A program made the position numbers and the translations under genes. A stretch of 64,000 bases of DNA, taken from assembly GCF_003202405.1 (NCBI RefSeq), contig NZ_QJHL01000007.1, positions 62,001 to 126,000 on the forward strand. The letters run 5' to 3'. The stretch's first letter is position 1, and each line of letters opens with the position of its first letter. Source of the stretch: Flavobacterium hydrophilum. GTDB taxonomy: Bacteria > Bacteroidota > Bacteroidia > Flavobacteriales > Flavobacteriaceae. The notes below the pieces were generated by a model. The model saw only the letters and a program-made list of their open reading frames with translations, was not told the DNA's origin and did no database searches. Positions 7,428 to 13,957 of the stretch are shown in pieces.

Positions 7428-8519
7428 TTAATGAAGATTTTCAATATATTCAGATATTTTTTCTTCCATTTGTTTTTTAGTCAGAAGAACCTTTAAATCA
7501 GTTAATTCAAATTTGAGGGAAATAAAAAAGTTTTTAGCCACAGCATTATCTAAATGATTCTGTGTCCTGCTCATACTTCGTATAATATTTTTATATGTGT
7601 TTAATTTACGGGTAAATATCTTATTAGCGTATTGAGGGGATCTATCGGAATGAAATACTAATTCCTTTTTTGTTTTACGATTTTGAATAGCCATTTCCCA
7701 AGTAGGCAAAGAAGTTTCCTTTATTGTCAACCCTTCACTCAAATTCCATCCAACAATTTTTCTGTCAAATAAATCCATAATAATAGTTAGGAATAAGAGT
7801 CCCTCCACTGTTTCTAAGCTTGTTATGTCCGATATCCAAATCTGAGAAGGCTCGTCAGCTTTAAACTTTCGATTTAGAACATTAGGAAAGATACAAGGAT
7901 TATGGGGAATAAATGATGAGCCAGTTGTTTTATGTCTGCTACTAAGCTTACTTACAAGACCGAGTTTTTTCATATGAACAGATACGGAACACTCTTTTAA
8001 TTTAAAACCTCGACTTTGTAATTCTGCAGTAATTTTTCCACTGCCATACAGCCCTTTATTTTCATAAAATATAGAAGTTATTTCTTTATCTATTAAAGTT
8101 GTTTGAAGTTGTTTGGGAGAAAGTAATTTATCTCGCCATCTATAATATGTAAATTCTTCTATGCCTAAAACTTTACACATTTTCCAAAGCGGATATTTAT
8201 TTAGATTGTTTTTAATAAAATGAAAAATCATTGGTTTGCCTTCAGGGATATATTTGCTTGCGCTCTTAAAAATTTCAATTTGAAGTTCTAATTCTTTAAG
8301 CTTTCTTTTAAGTTCAGAAGATCTTTTTTGTTCGGGGGTTCTAAAATATCCACGCCCGCAGAAACTTTCTGTTCCGTATTTTTGAAGTTCAGCTTGCCAT
8401 CTGTAGATGTTTGTGGTAGCTATGCCCAGTTCTTTAGCCACCTTAATAGGATTTGTTTCAAGTGCCATTTGTACTGCATTTAGTATGAAATCGCGATCGT
8501 AAATTTTACGTTTTTCCAT
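7428..8519 (-). pseudogene. Degenerate IS3-family transposase, 363 aa
   Basis: Related along its whole length to the neighbouring transposase, with the same single-frame OrfA plus OrfB layout (HTH at LGIATTNIYRWQ). The first two catalytic Asp residues remain (WISDITS, FHSDRS), but the third motif reads DNAVAKNFF where the family has AESFF, so the catalytic Glu is Lys. The G of HSDRG is also changed to S, and the protein stops at EYIENLH, lacking about 30 C-terminal residues found in the neighbour. It is open as a frame but almost certainly cannot transpose. The truncation point is the junction with the second IS. Confidence 0.8.
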
Positions 8520-8690
8520 TTCTTAAATTTCAAATTCTATACTTATGTGAATTTAAGAAATATAATGGCATTGAGTTATAAATAATAAAAGATAATATTA
8601 GCTAAGTATTTCATTATATGTGTATTAAAAATTAACTCGATTAGAGTTAAAACTTAAAATGGCTACCTGTGCATATTATTATTTACTCAT

Positions 8691-8834
8691 GCAGGTAGGC
8701 AAGTCTTAAGGTATTCAAGTAATCAAGCAATGAAGCAATCATATATTCAAGTGCGCAGGTAAGCATGTATGCAGGTTGGCATTCCTGCCTGCAAGCCAGC
8801 AGGCAGTCACGCAATCAAGCGTGCAAGTATACAC
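8691..8834. repeat. Degenerate tandem repeat with 8-bp period
   Basis: From 8691 the sequence falls into successive 8-mers such as GCAGGTAG, GCAAGTCT, TCAAGTAA, TCAAGCAA, TGAAGCAA, GCAGGTAA, GCATGTAT, GCAGGTTG, GCAATCAA, GCGTGCAA. Eighteen units fit the register, most beginning with GC or TC followed by A or R, and a weaker register continues to about 8866. Within it, CTGCCTGC (8785-8792) pairs perfectly with GCAGGCAG (8799-8806). It lies ahead of a mobilization gene, where relaxosome-binding or oriT-linked repeats would be expected. Confidence 0.7.
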
Positions 8835-9233
8835 AAAGGTCAGCGGTTGCCAAGCCAGTCCAGCAGTGCCTTAAAAAAAATATTTTTCCAAAAGAAAACA
8901 GAAAAAATGAAAAAAGAAAAAGAAAGCAATCCCAAAGGACGGGATTCAGACAGGCCAAAAGGAATCGGAATAAGTCCCGAAGGGTGTCTTGAGAGGAACG
9001 AGCAAGGCATTATGCCGAAGTCTTTTTGCCAGACTGTTAAGCCCGTCATACCTTCGGTTTCTTTTTATTATTTCTTTGGATAATTATAAATAAAAAGAAT
9101 TCCAATATTAAAGGTTTAAGACTGGGCTAAGAACAAAAAGCCAAATGCTTCCAACTGCTTCCACACACTTCCAAATTGGATTGTAACTCTGAGTATATTT
9201 TATATTGGTTTAAAGAAATTGAAATAAGAAGTT
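8835..9233. other. Candidate oriT/leader region upstream of the mobA-like gene
   Basis: About 400 bp without a convincing gene. Short ORFs on both strands are open but low-complexity (Lys/Glu-rich) and do not look like proteins. Visible structures are GGCATTATGCC (9006-9016), an 11-bp palindrome in a GC-richer stretch, and the CTTCCA iterons near 9148. Its place directly 5' of a MobA-like gene suggests the transfer origin; no nick site can be named from sequence alone. Confidence 0.4.
9148..9180 (+). repeat. Three CTTCCA iterons plus small palindrome
   Basis: CTTCCA occurs at 9148, 9158 and 9168, exactly 10 bp apart, on one face of the helix. The last copy runs into the palindrome TCCAAATTGGA (9170-9180). 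Located 54 bp before the MobA-like start codon, this looks like a binding site for a ribbon-helix-helix relaxosome protein or an autoregulatory operator. Confidence 0.6.
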
Positions 9234-9668
9234 ATGGAAAATGAAGAAAAAAAGAATCGGAATAAAGGAGGAAGACCTTCCAAAATAGATCCCGCCGTCC
9301 ACCGCTATTCCATCAGTCTTACTGCAGAAGAAAATGCACGCTTCCTGACTCTTTTTGAAACCTCAGGGATGCATGTAATGGCACACTTTATTACAGCGTG
9401 TGTTTTTCAAAAAGGAATAAAAACAGTTAAGATTGATAAAGCGACAATGGATTATTATATGCGCCTGACCTCATTTTACAGCCAGTTTAGGGCTGTCGGG
9501 GTAAATTACAATCAGGTTGTAAAGATTTTATATCAAAAATTTTCCGAAAGGAAAGCTTCGGCATATCTGTACAAACTCGAAAAGCAGACAATAGAACTCG
9601 TTGTTTTATCTAAAAAGATAATACAGCTTACAGAGGAATTTGAAGAAAAACACATTAAAAAGCCTTGA
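9234..9668 (+). CDS. MobA-like relaxosome accessory protein (ribbon-helix-helix), 144 aa
   Basis: The N-terminus has the charged GGRPSKID motif, then a ribbon-helix-helix-like segment (HRYSISLTAEENARFLTLFETSGMH, residues about 24-50), a helical middle with YYMRLTSFYSQFRAVGVNYNQVV, and a charged helical tail. This matches the small MobA/MobC-type proteins of Bacteroidetes mobilizable and conjugative transposons, which bind oriT and recruit the relaxase. In those elements a relaxase gene (mobB) normally follows; here none does. Next come a small leftward ORF, a small rightward protein and a serine recombinase. The protein may serve an oriT used by a relaxase acting in trans, or be a remnant of a larger element. 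Confidence 0.7.
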   Translation: MENEEKKNRNKGGRPSKIDPAVHRYSISLTAEENARFLTLFETSGMHVMAHFITACVFQKGIKTVKIDKATMDYYMRLTSFYSQFRAVGVNYNQVVKILYQKFSERKASAYLYKLEKQTIELVVLSKKIIQLTEEFEEKHIKKP

Positions 9669-9945
9669 CATAACAGCGAAATTTCAAGAAATATAATTCT
9701 ACAGACGTGTTTAATTCGCGTCTAATGTATGAAACATGATTTTCAGTGTGCCATATATAAAGAATTGATAAGATACATTGGTAAAATTTTATTAATTGCT
9801 GTTTATCGAAAAAACACCTTTCGGTTTGTTCTAGCCAAGCTTTAATTATTGAAATTGCTGTAAGCCTGCAATTTTCGTTTTCGATATTATGTCTTTGAAA
9901 GACAAGGAGTACCAGTGGCACTATAAACGTCATAGCTTCAAACAT
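9655..9945 (-). CDS. Possible small protein, 96 aa
   Basis: An open frame overlapping the end of the MobA-like gene by 14 bp on the opposite strand. It has a hydrophobic start (FIVPLVLLVF) and an amphipathic middle (IIKAWLEQTERCFF). No family recognised, and no ribosome-binding context is clear. A 34-bp perfect inverted repeat begins one base upstream of the ATG, which could be its operator. It may equally be a chance frame in the gap between the mobilization and recombinase genes. Confidence 0.3.
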   Translation of the reverse strand: MFEAMTFIVPLVLLVFQRHNIENENCRLTAISIIKAWLEQTERCFFDKQQLIKFYQCILSILYIWHTENHVSYIRRELNTSVELYFLKFRCYVKAF

Positions 9946-9946
9946 G

Positions 9947-9980
9947 CATAATTATATTTATTAAAATAAATATAATTATG
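9947..9980. repeat. Perfect 16-bp inverted repeat
   Basis: CATAATTATATTTATT (9947-9962) is exactly repeated in inverse at 9965-9980 with a 2-base spacer. The arms are almost pure A/T, so it is a poor terminator, but as DNA it is a strong symmetric site. It lies between the leftward 96-aa ORF and the small gene at 10038, where an operator or a cruciform/recombination site would fit. Confidence 0.65.
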
Positions 9981-10037
9981 TGTAATTAGGAAGGATCGTG
10001 AAAGCGGTCTTTTACAGTTTAGAGCAGGAGGTGCACG

Positions 10038-10298
10038 ATGAGAAATGAAAGAACGGATAAAAGAAAAACCACTATAGGCAGGGAGTTAGTAGAGCCACAT
10101 GCTGAGAGCACAAATATAATGCTCGAACAAAGAGAGAGCGTTTCTGGTAATGAGAAAGGAAAAACCGTAAAGAATCAGCAAAAATTAACTATTGAAGAAT
10201 TAAGAAGTTGTAAAGGTTTTGAAACAATATCCGAAGCGGAAGGACAGGAGATAATTGAAAGCCTGTTTCAATTGGCAGTAATAGTTTATAATTTTTAA
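10038..10298 (+). CDS. Small protein preceding the serine recombinase, 86 aa
   Basis: A polar, probably disordered first half rich in Arg/Lys/Glu is followed by a compact segment starting KLTIEELRSCKGFETISEAE and continuing GQEIIESLFQLAVIVYNF. The C-terminal part resembles small conserved segments I associate with Bacteroidetes mobile-element recombinase neighbours; its function is unknown to me. The ATG is preceded by GCAGGAGGTG (10025-10034), a strong Shine-Dalgarno that most Bacteroidetes genes lack. The recombinase begins 10 bp after its stop, so the two are co-transcribed and this may be a recombination directionality or regulatory factor (inference). Confidence 0.6.
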   Translation: MRNERTDKRKTTIGRELVEPHAESTNIMLEQRESVSGNEKGKTVKNQQKLTIEELRSCKGFETISEAEGQEIIESLFQLAVIVYNF

Positions 10299-10308
10299 AA
10301 CTAAGAAT

Positions 10309-11961
10309 ATGAGTATTGAAAATTTCAAAAAATTTCAAAAAGAAAAACTAACTCAAAAAGATGAGGTAAAAGAAATTTGGGGTTACACTAGGGTAAGCTC
10401 AAAACTACAGTTAGTAAATAATAGTCTGGAGGAACAGCGCAGTGAAATAGTTCAGTTCGCATCTAGGAATGGCTATACACTTAAGAACATACTTGGAGGT
10501 ACTTATGAAAGCGCCTCGGGAGATTTCACAAGAAAAGAGTTTACAAAACTATTGGAAGAAGTTAAAAGCTCAAAGCAGAAACCTTTCGCAATTGCCATTA
10601 AATTTATCAGTAGGTTCTCCAGAACAGGAGGCAACGCTATCACTATTGTGCACGAACTAGTTGATAAGCTGGGTGTTCATCTAATCGAGACATCATCAGG
10701 ACTATGCACCAATGATGAATACAGTAAACTGGATATTTACAGCAAGCTCTTGGATGCCAGAAGGGAAAACATGGACAGATTAGAAAAAACAATTCCTGGC
10801 ATGAAAGCACTGCTAAGGTCAGGGAACTGGCTTGGCAAAGCTCCCAGAGGCTATACAATGCGGGGGAGAAAAGTAGGTGACTATGCCTTAATGCAGGACA
10901 CGCAGTCTATTACAATCAATCAGGAAGGAGAGATTTTAAAAAAGGCATGGAAATGGAAACTTGCAGGGGAAAGAGATTATGTGATCAGACAGAAACTTGA
11001 AAAACTGGATTTGATTATTTCAAAGCAGGGGATTAGCTCTATGTGGCGCAACCCTTTTTATTGCGGGATCTTAGTTAATGCATTAATTGAAGAACCAGTG
11101 AAAGGAAACTGGGCGGGATTAGTTAGTGAAGAAGATTTCCTGAAAGTTGATAATATGCTTTCGGAAAACAACGTAATCACTGTTAAAGAATATTGTAAAA
11201 CTAAAGTCAATGAGTTTAGACCCCTTACAGGATTTTTAAGATGCGAGTGCGGATGCCTGCTGACAAGTTATGAGGTTAGAAAAAAGAAAGCACATTATTA
11301 TAAATGTCAAAAGTGTAAAAATGCCAGTTTTAATGCTCTGACCACTCAAAAATCAAAAATGGAAGGTTTGAATGATTCTTTTGAAAGATTATTGTCAAGG
11401 TATACATTAAATTCAAAATTTGTAGAGCCTTTTAAAATACAGTTAAATAAATTCTTTGATGCTGTGAACGCAGAGGCTAAAGATGAAACGAAAAGCTTAC
11501 TTCTAAAGAAAAAAGAGATTGAAACTAAAATTGAGAATTTGGATAAACGCTATTTTGAGAATACAAATTTTGGAGATGATAAATACAATAGATATGCGCT
11601 TCAGTTTGAGACCGAATTAAAGATGATTGAAAGCCAGATATACTCCAATGCAAAAAAAATATCTAACCACAACAGACATATCGATAAGGTAGTTGAAAAA
11701 GTCTCGAACATCAGTAAATACTGGAGTGAGGGAGATATAGAGAGTAAAATAAAAATTCAAAACTTGGTATTTCCTGAGGGATTGTCAATTAGGGCTGAAA
11801 ACAGGCAATATCTAACCAATAAGGTTAACCTTGTTTTTAGGTTAGTGTCAACATTTACAGGGCTTGATACAGGTAATAAAAAACAAAAAACCCATCAAAA
11901 TTTTGATGGGTTATTCTCTGTAGCGGGAACAGGACTCGAACCTGTGACCTTCGGGTTATGA
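10309..11961 (+). CDS. Large serine recombinase (integrase), 550 aa
   Basis: Residues about 20-165 form the resolvase catalytic domain, with the active Ser in WGYTRVSS (Ser30) and the Arg-rich helix following SRFSRTGGN. A recombinase domain (about 170-300, with GKAPRGYTMRG and NPFYCGILVNA) and a Cys4 zinc ribbon (first Cys at 312: CECGC...CQKC) follow, then a long coiled coil (about 385-460). The length is typical for large serine integrases. The last 26 or so codons read through the terminator and 3' half of the tRNA-Met gene on the other strand, and the TGA stop overlaps the complement of the anticodon. So the C-terminal VAGTGLEPVTFGL is tRNA-derived, showing that the element's edge lies at this tRNA. 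Confidence 0.9.
   Translation: MSIENFKKFQKEKLTQKDEVKEIWGYTRVSSKLQLVNNSLEEQRSEIVQFASRNGYTLKNILGGTYESASGDFTRKEFTKLLEEVKSSKQKPFAIAIKFISRFSRTGGNAITIVHELVDKLGVHLIETSSGLCTNDEYSKLDIYSKLLDARRENMDRLEKTIPGMKALLRSGNWLGKAPRGYTMRGRKVGDYALMQDTQSITINQEGEILKKAWKWKLAGERDYVIRQKLEKLDLIISKQGISSMWRNPFYCGILVNALIEEPVKGNWAGLVSEEDFLKVDNMLSENNVITVKEYCKTKVNEFRPLTGFLRCECGCLLTSYEVRKKKAHYYKCQKCKNASFNALTTQKSKMEGLNDSFERLLSRYTLNSKFVEPFKIQLNKFFDAVNAEAKDETKSLLLKKKEIETKIENLDKRYFENTNFGDDKYNRYALQFETELKMIESQIYSNAKKISNHNRHIDKVVEKVSNISKYWSEGDIESKIKIQNLVFPEGLSIRAENRQYLTNKVNLVFRLVSTFTGLDTGNKKQKTHQNFDGLFSVAGTGLEPVTFGL
11881..11912 (-). terminator. Intrinsic terminator of the tRNA-Met gene
   Basis: AACCCATC and GATGGGTT (palindrome 11889-11912) form the stem; read leftward it is followed by a T-run (A-rich stretch 11881-11890 on the plus strand). 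It lies inside the 3' end of the recombinase frame. Confidence 0.75.
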
Positions 11962-11993
11962 GCCCGACGAGCTGCCTACTGCTCTATCCCGCG
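11921..11993 (-). tRNA. tRNA-fMet (CAT anticodon)
   Basis: A 73-nt cloverleaf reads leftward from 11993. The anticodon stem-loop GGGCTCATAACCC has the three consecutive G:C pairs typical of initiator tRNAs, and the first acceptor pair is mismatched (C1/T72), also an initiator trait. The T-arm ACAGG-TTCGAGT-CCTGT is perfect, and CCA is not encoded. The anticodon is complementary to 11958-11960. Its 3' half is shared with the serine recombinase reading frame, marking it as the integration landmark of the upstream element. Confidence 0.92.
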
Positions 11994-12005
11994 ATGTTTC
12001 GGGTG

Positions 12006-12035
12006 CAAATATACGTCGTTTTTTTAGAAATGCAA
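12006..12035 (-). promoter_or_regulatory. Promoter of tRNA-fMet
   Basis: Read leftward: TTG (12035-12033), 19 bp, TATATTTG (12013-12006). This is a full match to the Bacteroidetes TTG-N19-TAnnTTTG pattern and ends 12 bp before the tRNA 5' end. Confidence 0.8.
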
Positions 12036-12424
12036 CCAAAAGTTTAAAAAATGTTTTATTTTCTGTATTAACTTAATATAGATATAGTTACGCGAGTTAA
12101 GGAAAAGTGAGTTGGATTTATCTGAATATTTTGAAATGAATATCTTTAAAAATTCAGGCTTTTGCAATATCAAATTAAAGAACAAGTCAATTATAGCATT
12201 TCTAACTTAATCTCAAAGGAATTGCTTTTGATGTTTTTAATAACATATTTTTAAAAATTTATATAAATTATTGAAATTTTATTAATTTAATATCTATAAA
12301 ATTATTATTATGTAAGTTTTTTCAGGATGTGAATACTACAACTCTCAACTATAATCGTATAATGTTTTCCACTTCATTGGGGTCATCTTTGCCTTAACAA
12401 ATGTTTAACGTTAATAAATCCCAA
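12036..12424. other. AT-rich intergenic region before the DUF3494 lipoprotein
   Basis: About 390 bp with no credible ORF or RNA. A promoter-like CATCTTTG at about 12385-12392 lies some 33 bp before the lipoprotein ATG. A short stretch around 12321-12353 reads FFSGCEYYNSQL then stop, an echo of a lipobox, but with no start or body. Confidence 0.4.
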
Positions 12425-13882
12425 ATGAAAAAAATACTACTCACAATCGCAATACTATTTATTGTTTTAATTTCAGGATGTGCAAATGATGATTTCGAAG
12501 AAATTGTTGGTGTATGCCCTGTTGTATTATCAACGAACCCGGATCAAGGTGCTATTGGTATTCCATTAAACCAAATAATTTCAATCAACTTTAACGAAGA
12601 GATGAATCCGGAAACTATAGACGGATCTTCCATTATCATTACAACACCAGCAGGCGTGACTGTTCCAGGGACGGTTACCTACTCAGGGACAACAGCAACA
12701 TTTACTTCCACCAATGCACTTACACCTAATACTATTTATAGCGGTAGAGTGAAAACATTGGCGAAAGATACAAATGGCAATGCTTTACAAACCGACTTTG
12801 TATGGTCATTTACCACAGGTATTGCACCAATTGTAAATTCAACTAATCCTGAAAATAATGCAACGGCTGTTCCACTTAATAAAATCATTACGGCTACGTT
12901 TAATATGCCGATGAATCCCCTAACCTTAAACGTTACAACATTTACTGTCAAACAAGGTGCAAATACTATATTAGGAGTTATTTCTTACTCTGGATCTATG
13001 GTTTCTTTTACACCTTCTGTTCAATTAGAAAGCAATAAAATATATACAGCTACCATAACTACAGGAGCCAGTAATGCTGCAGGAACACCTTTAGCTGTAA
13101 ATTATGTTTGGAACTTTACCACAGTGTCTCCCGTAATTGGTAATCCTCTACCGTCAAGTACAAGTAATTTGTTCTTTGGTGTTTTCGGAGGAAACGCCGG
13201 AATGACTAATCAGGGATTATTTACGGTAGTTAATGGAAATATAGGAACAACAGCCGCTTCAACTTTAATGACAGGTTTCAGAGAAGTATTGACAGGTGAT
13301 GTTTATACGGTGACTTTTCTTAACCAGGGACTTGTTATGGGTGAAATATTCGCAGCTGCTCCTGCACCAGGAAACGCTAACAAAGCAGCGGAAGCATTAG
13401 TTGGACTAAATGCAGCAAAAGATGCATACCTAAGTATTTCTCCGGCTTCAATGCCAGGCGGTATTGATCCGGGGGCAGGTGAACTAGGTGGATTAACATT
13501 AGCCCCTGGAGTTTATAAATCGGACAGCGGTACTTTCGACATAACAAATGGCGATCTTACTTTAGATGCTAAAGGCGATCCTAACGCCATATTTGTTTTC
13601 CAAACGGCTTCTGCTTTAACAGTAGGAGATTCATCACCGAGCAGTGTTAAATTGATAAATGGAGCCTTGGCTAAAAATGTATATTGGTATGTAGGCAGTA
13701 CAGCGGTAATTAACTATGCTGGTGGCGGAGTTATGACAGGGAATATTATTGCGAATTCCGGAGTGACTTTATCTTCTCCTGCCAATAGTACAAATGCCAA
13801 TGTAACTACATTAAATGGCAGGGCAATATCACTTGTTTCTTCAGTCACTATGGTAAATACGGTTATCAATGTACCTAACTAA
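12425..13882 (+). CDS. Lipoprotein with two Big_5 Ig-like domains and a DUF3494 ice-binding-like domain, 485 aa
   Basis: I chose the ATG at 12425 because it starts a clean lipoprotein signal, MKKILLTIAILFIVLISGC, with the lipidated Cys at residue 19. Two Ig-like repeats of the Big_5 type follow (about 35-130 and 132-235), each beginning STNP and ending VWSFTTG or VWNFTT. The rest (about 240-485) is a DUF3494 domain: FGVFGGNAGMTNQG, GDVYTVTFLNQG, GGLTLAPGVYKSD, DLTLDAKGDPNAIFVFQTAS, and a C-terminal NVYWYVGS...GNIIA...TLNGRA pattern. DUF3494 includes ice-binding/antifreeze proteins, but many members have no shown ice activity. The protein is anchored on the outer membrane or exported. An OmpA-type gene follows after 75 bp. 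Confidence 0.85.
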   Translation: MKKILLTIAILFIVLISGCANDDFEEIVGVCPVVLSTNPDQGAIGIPLNQIISINFNEEMNPETIDGSSIIITTPAGVTVPGTVTYSGTTATFTSTNALTPNTIYSGRVKTLAKDTNGNALQTDFVWSFTTGIAPIVNSTNPENNATAVPLNKIITATFNMPMNPLTLNVTTFTVKQGANTILGVISYSGSMVSFTPSVQLESNKIYTATITTGASNAAGTPLAVNYVWNFTTVSPVIGNPLPSSTSNLFFGVFGGNAGMTNQGLFTVVNGNIGTTAASTLMTGFREVLTGDVYTVTFLNQGLVMGEIFAAAPAPGNANKAAEALVGLNAAKDAYLSISPASMPGGIDPGAGELGGLTLAPGVYKSDSGTFDITNGDLTLDAKGDPNAIFVFQTASALTVGDSSPSSVKLINGALAKNVYWYVGSTAVINYAGGGVMTGNIIANSGVTLSSPANSTNANVTTLNGRAISLVSSVTMVNTVINVPN

Positions 13883-13908
13883 TCATAACTGAATTAATAT
13901 AAAATATA

Positions 13909-13932
13909 GAATCCCATCTTAGAATGGGATTC
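13909..13932 (+). terminator. Hairpin between lipoprotein and OmpA-type gene
   Basis: GAATCCCAT (13909-13917) pairs perfectly with ATGGGATTC (13924-13932). There is no T-run after it, so it may be an attenuator or mRNA-stabilising hairpin between two co-transcribed genes. Confidence 0.5.
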
Positions 13933-13957
13933 ATTTCAACAAAATAAAAAAATAAAA

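Larger units (their letters stand above)
6205..8573 (-). mobile_element. Two IS3-type elements in tandem, outer ends uncertain
   Basis: Two related transposase genes lie head to tail on the minus strand. CAATGCC at 6205-6211 and its inverse GGCATTG at 8567-8573 are the best candidate outer ends, but only 7 bp match, and no target-site duplication could be confirmed. The upstream gene is cut off where the downstream element begins (7392-7427), which suggests the intact IS inserted into, or recombined with, an older copy. Boundaries are provisional. Confidence 0.45.

Noticed and set aside
8765..9083. Short rightward frames in the region before the MobA-like gene (75 and 104 aa) and a leftward frame at 8840-9049
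   Set aside because: They are open by chance through the 8-bp repeat tract and an A-rich stretch; composition is low-complexity and overlapping frames on both strands are equally open. Treated as the putative oriT region.
10643..10858. Leftward 71-codon frame inside the serine recombinase
   Set aside because: Antisense of conserved catalytic-domain coding sequence; no support.
12321..12353. Lipoprotein remnant (FFSGCEYYNSQL then stop)
   Set aside because: No start codon, only about a dozen codons, with an in-frame stop just upstream; probably chance.
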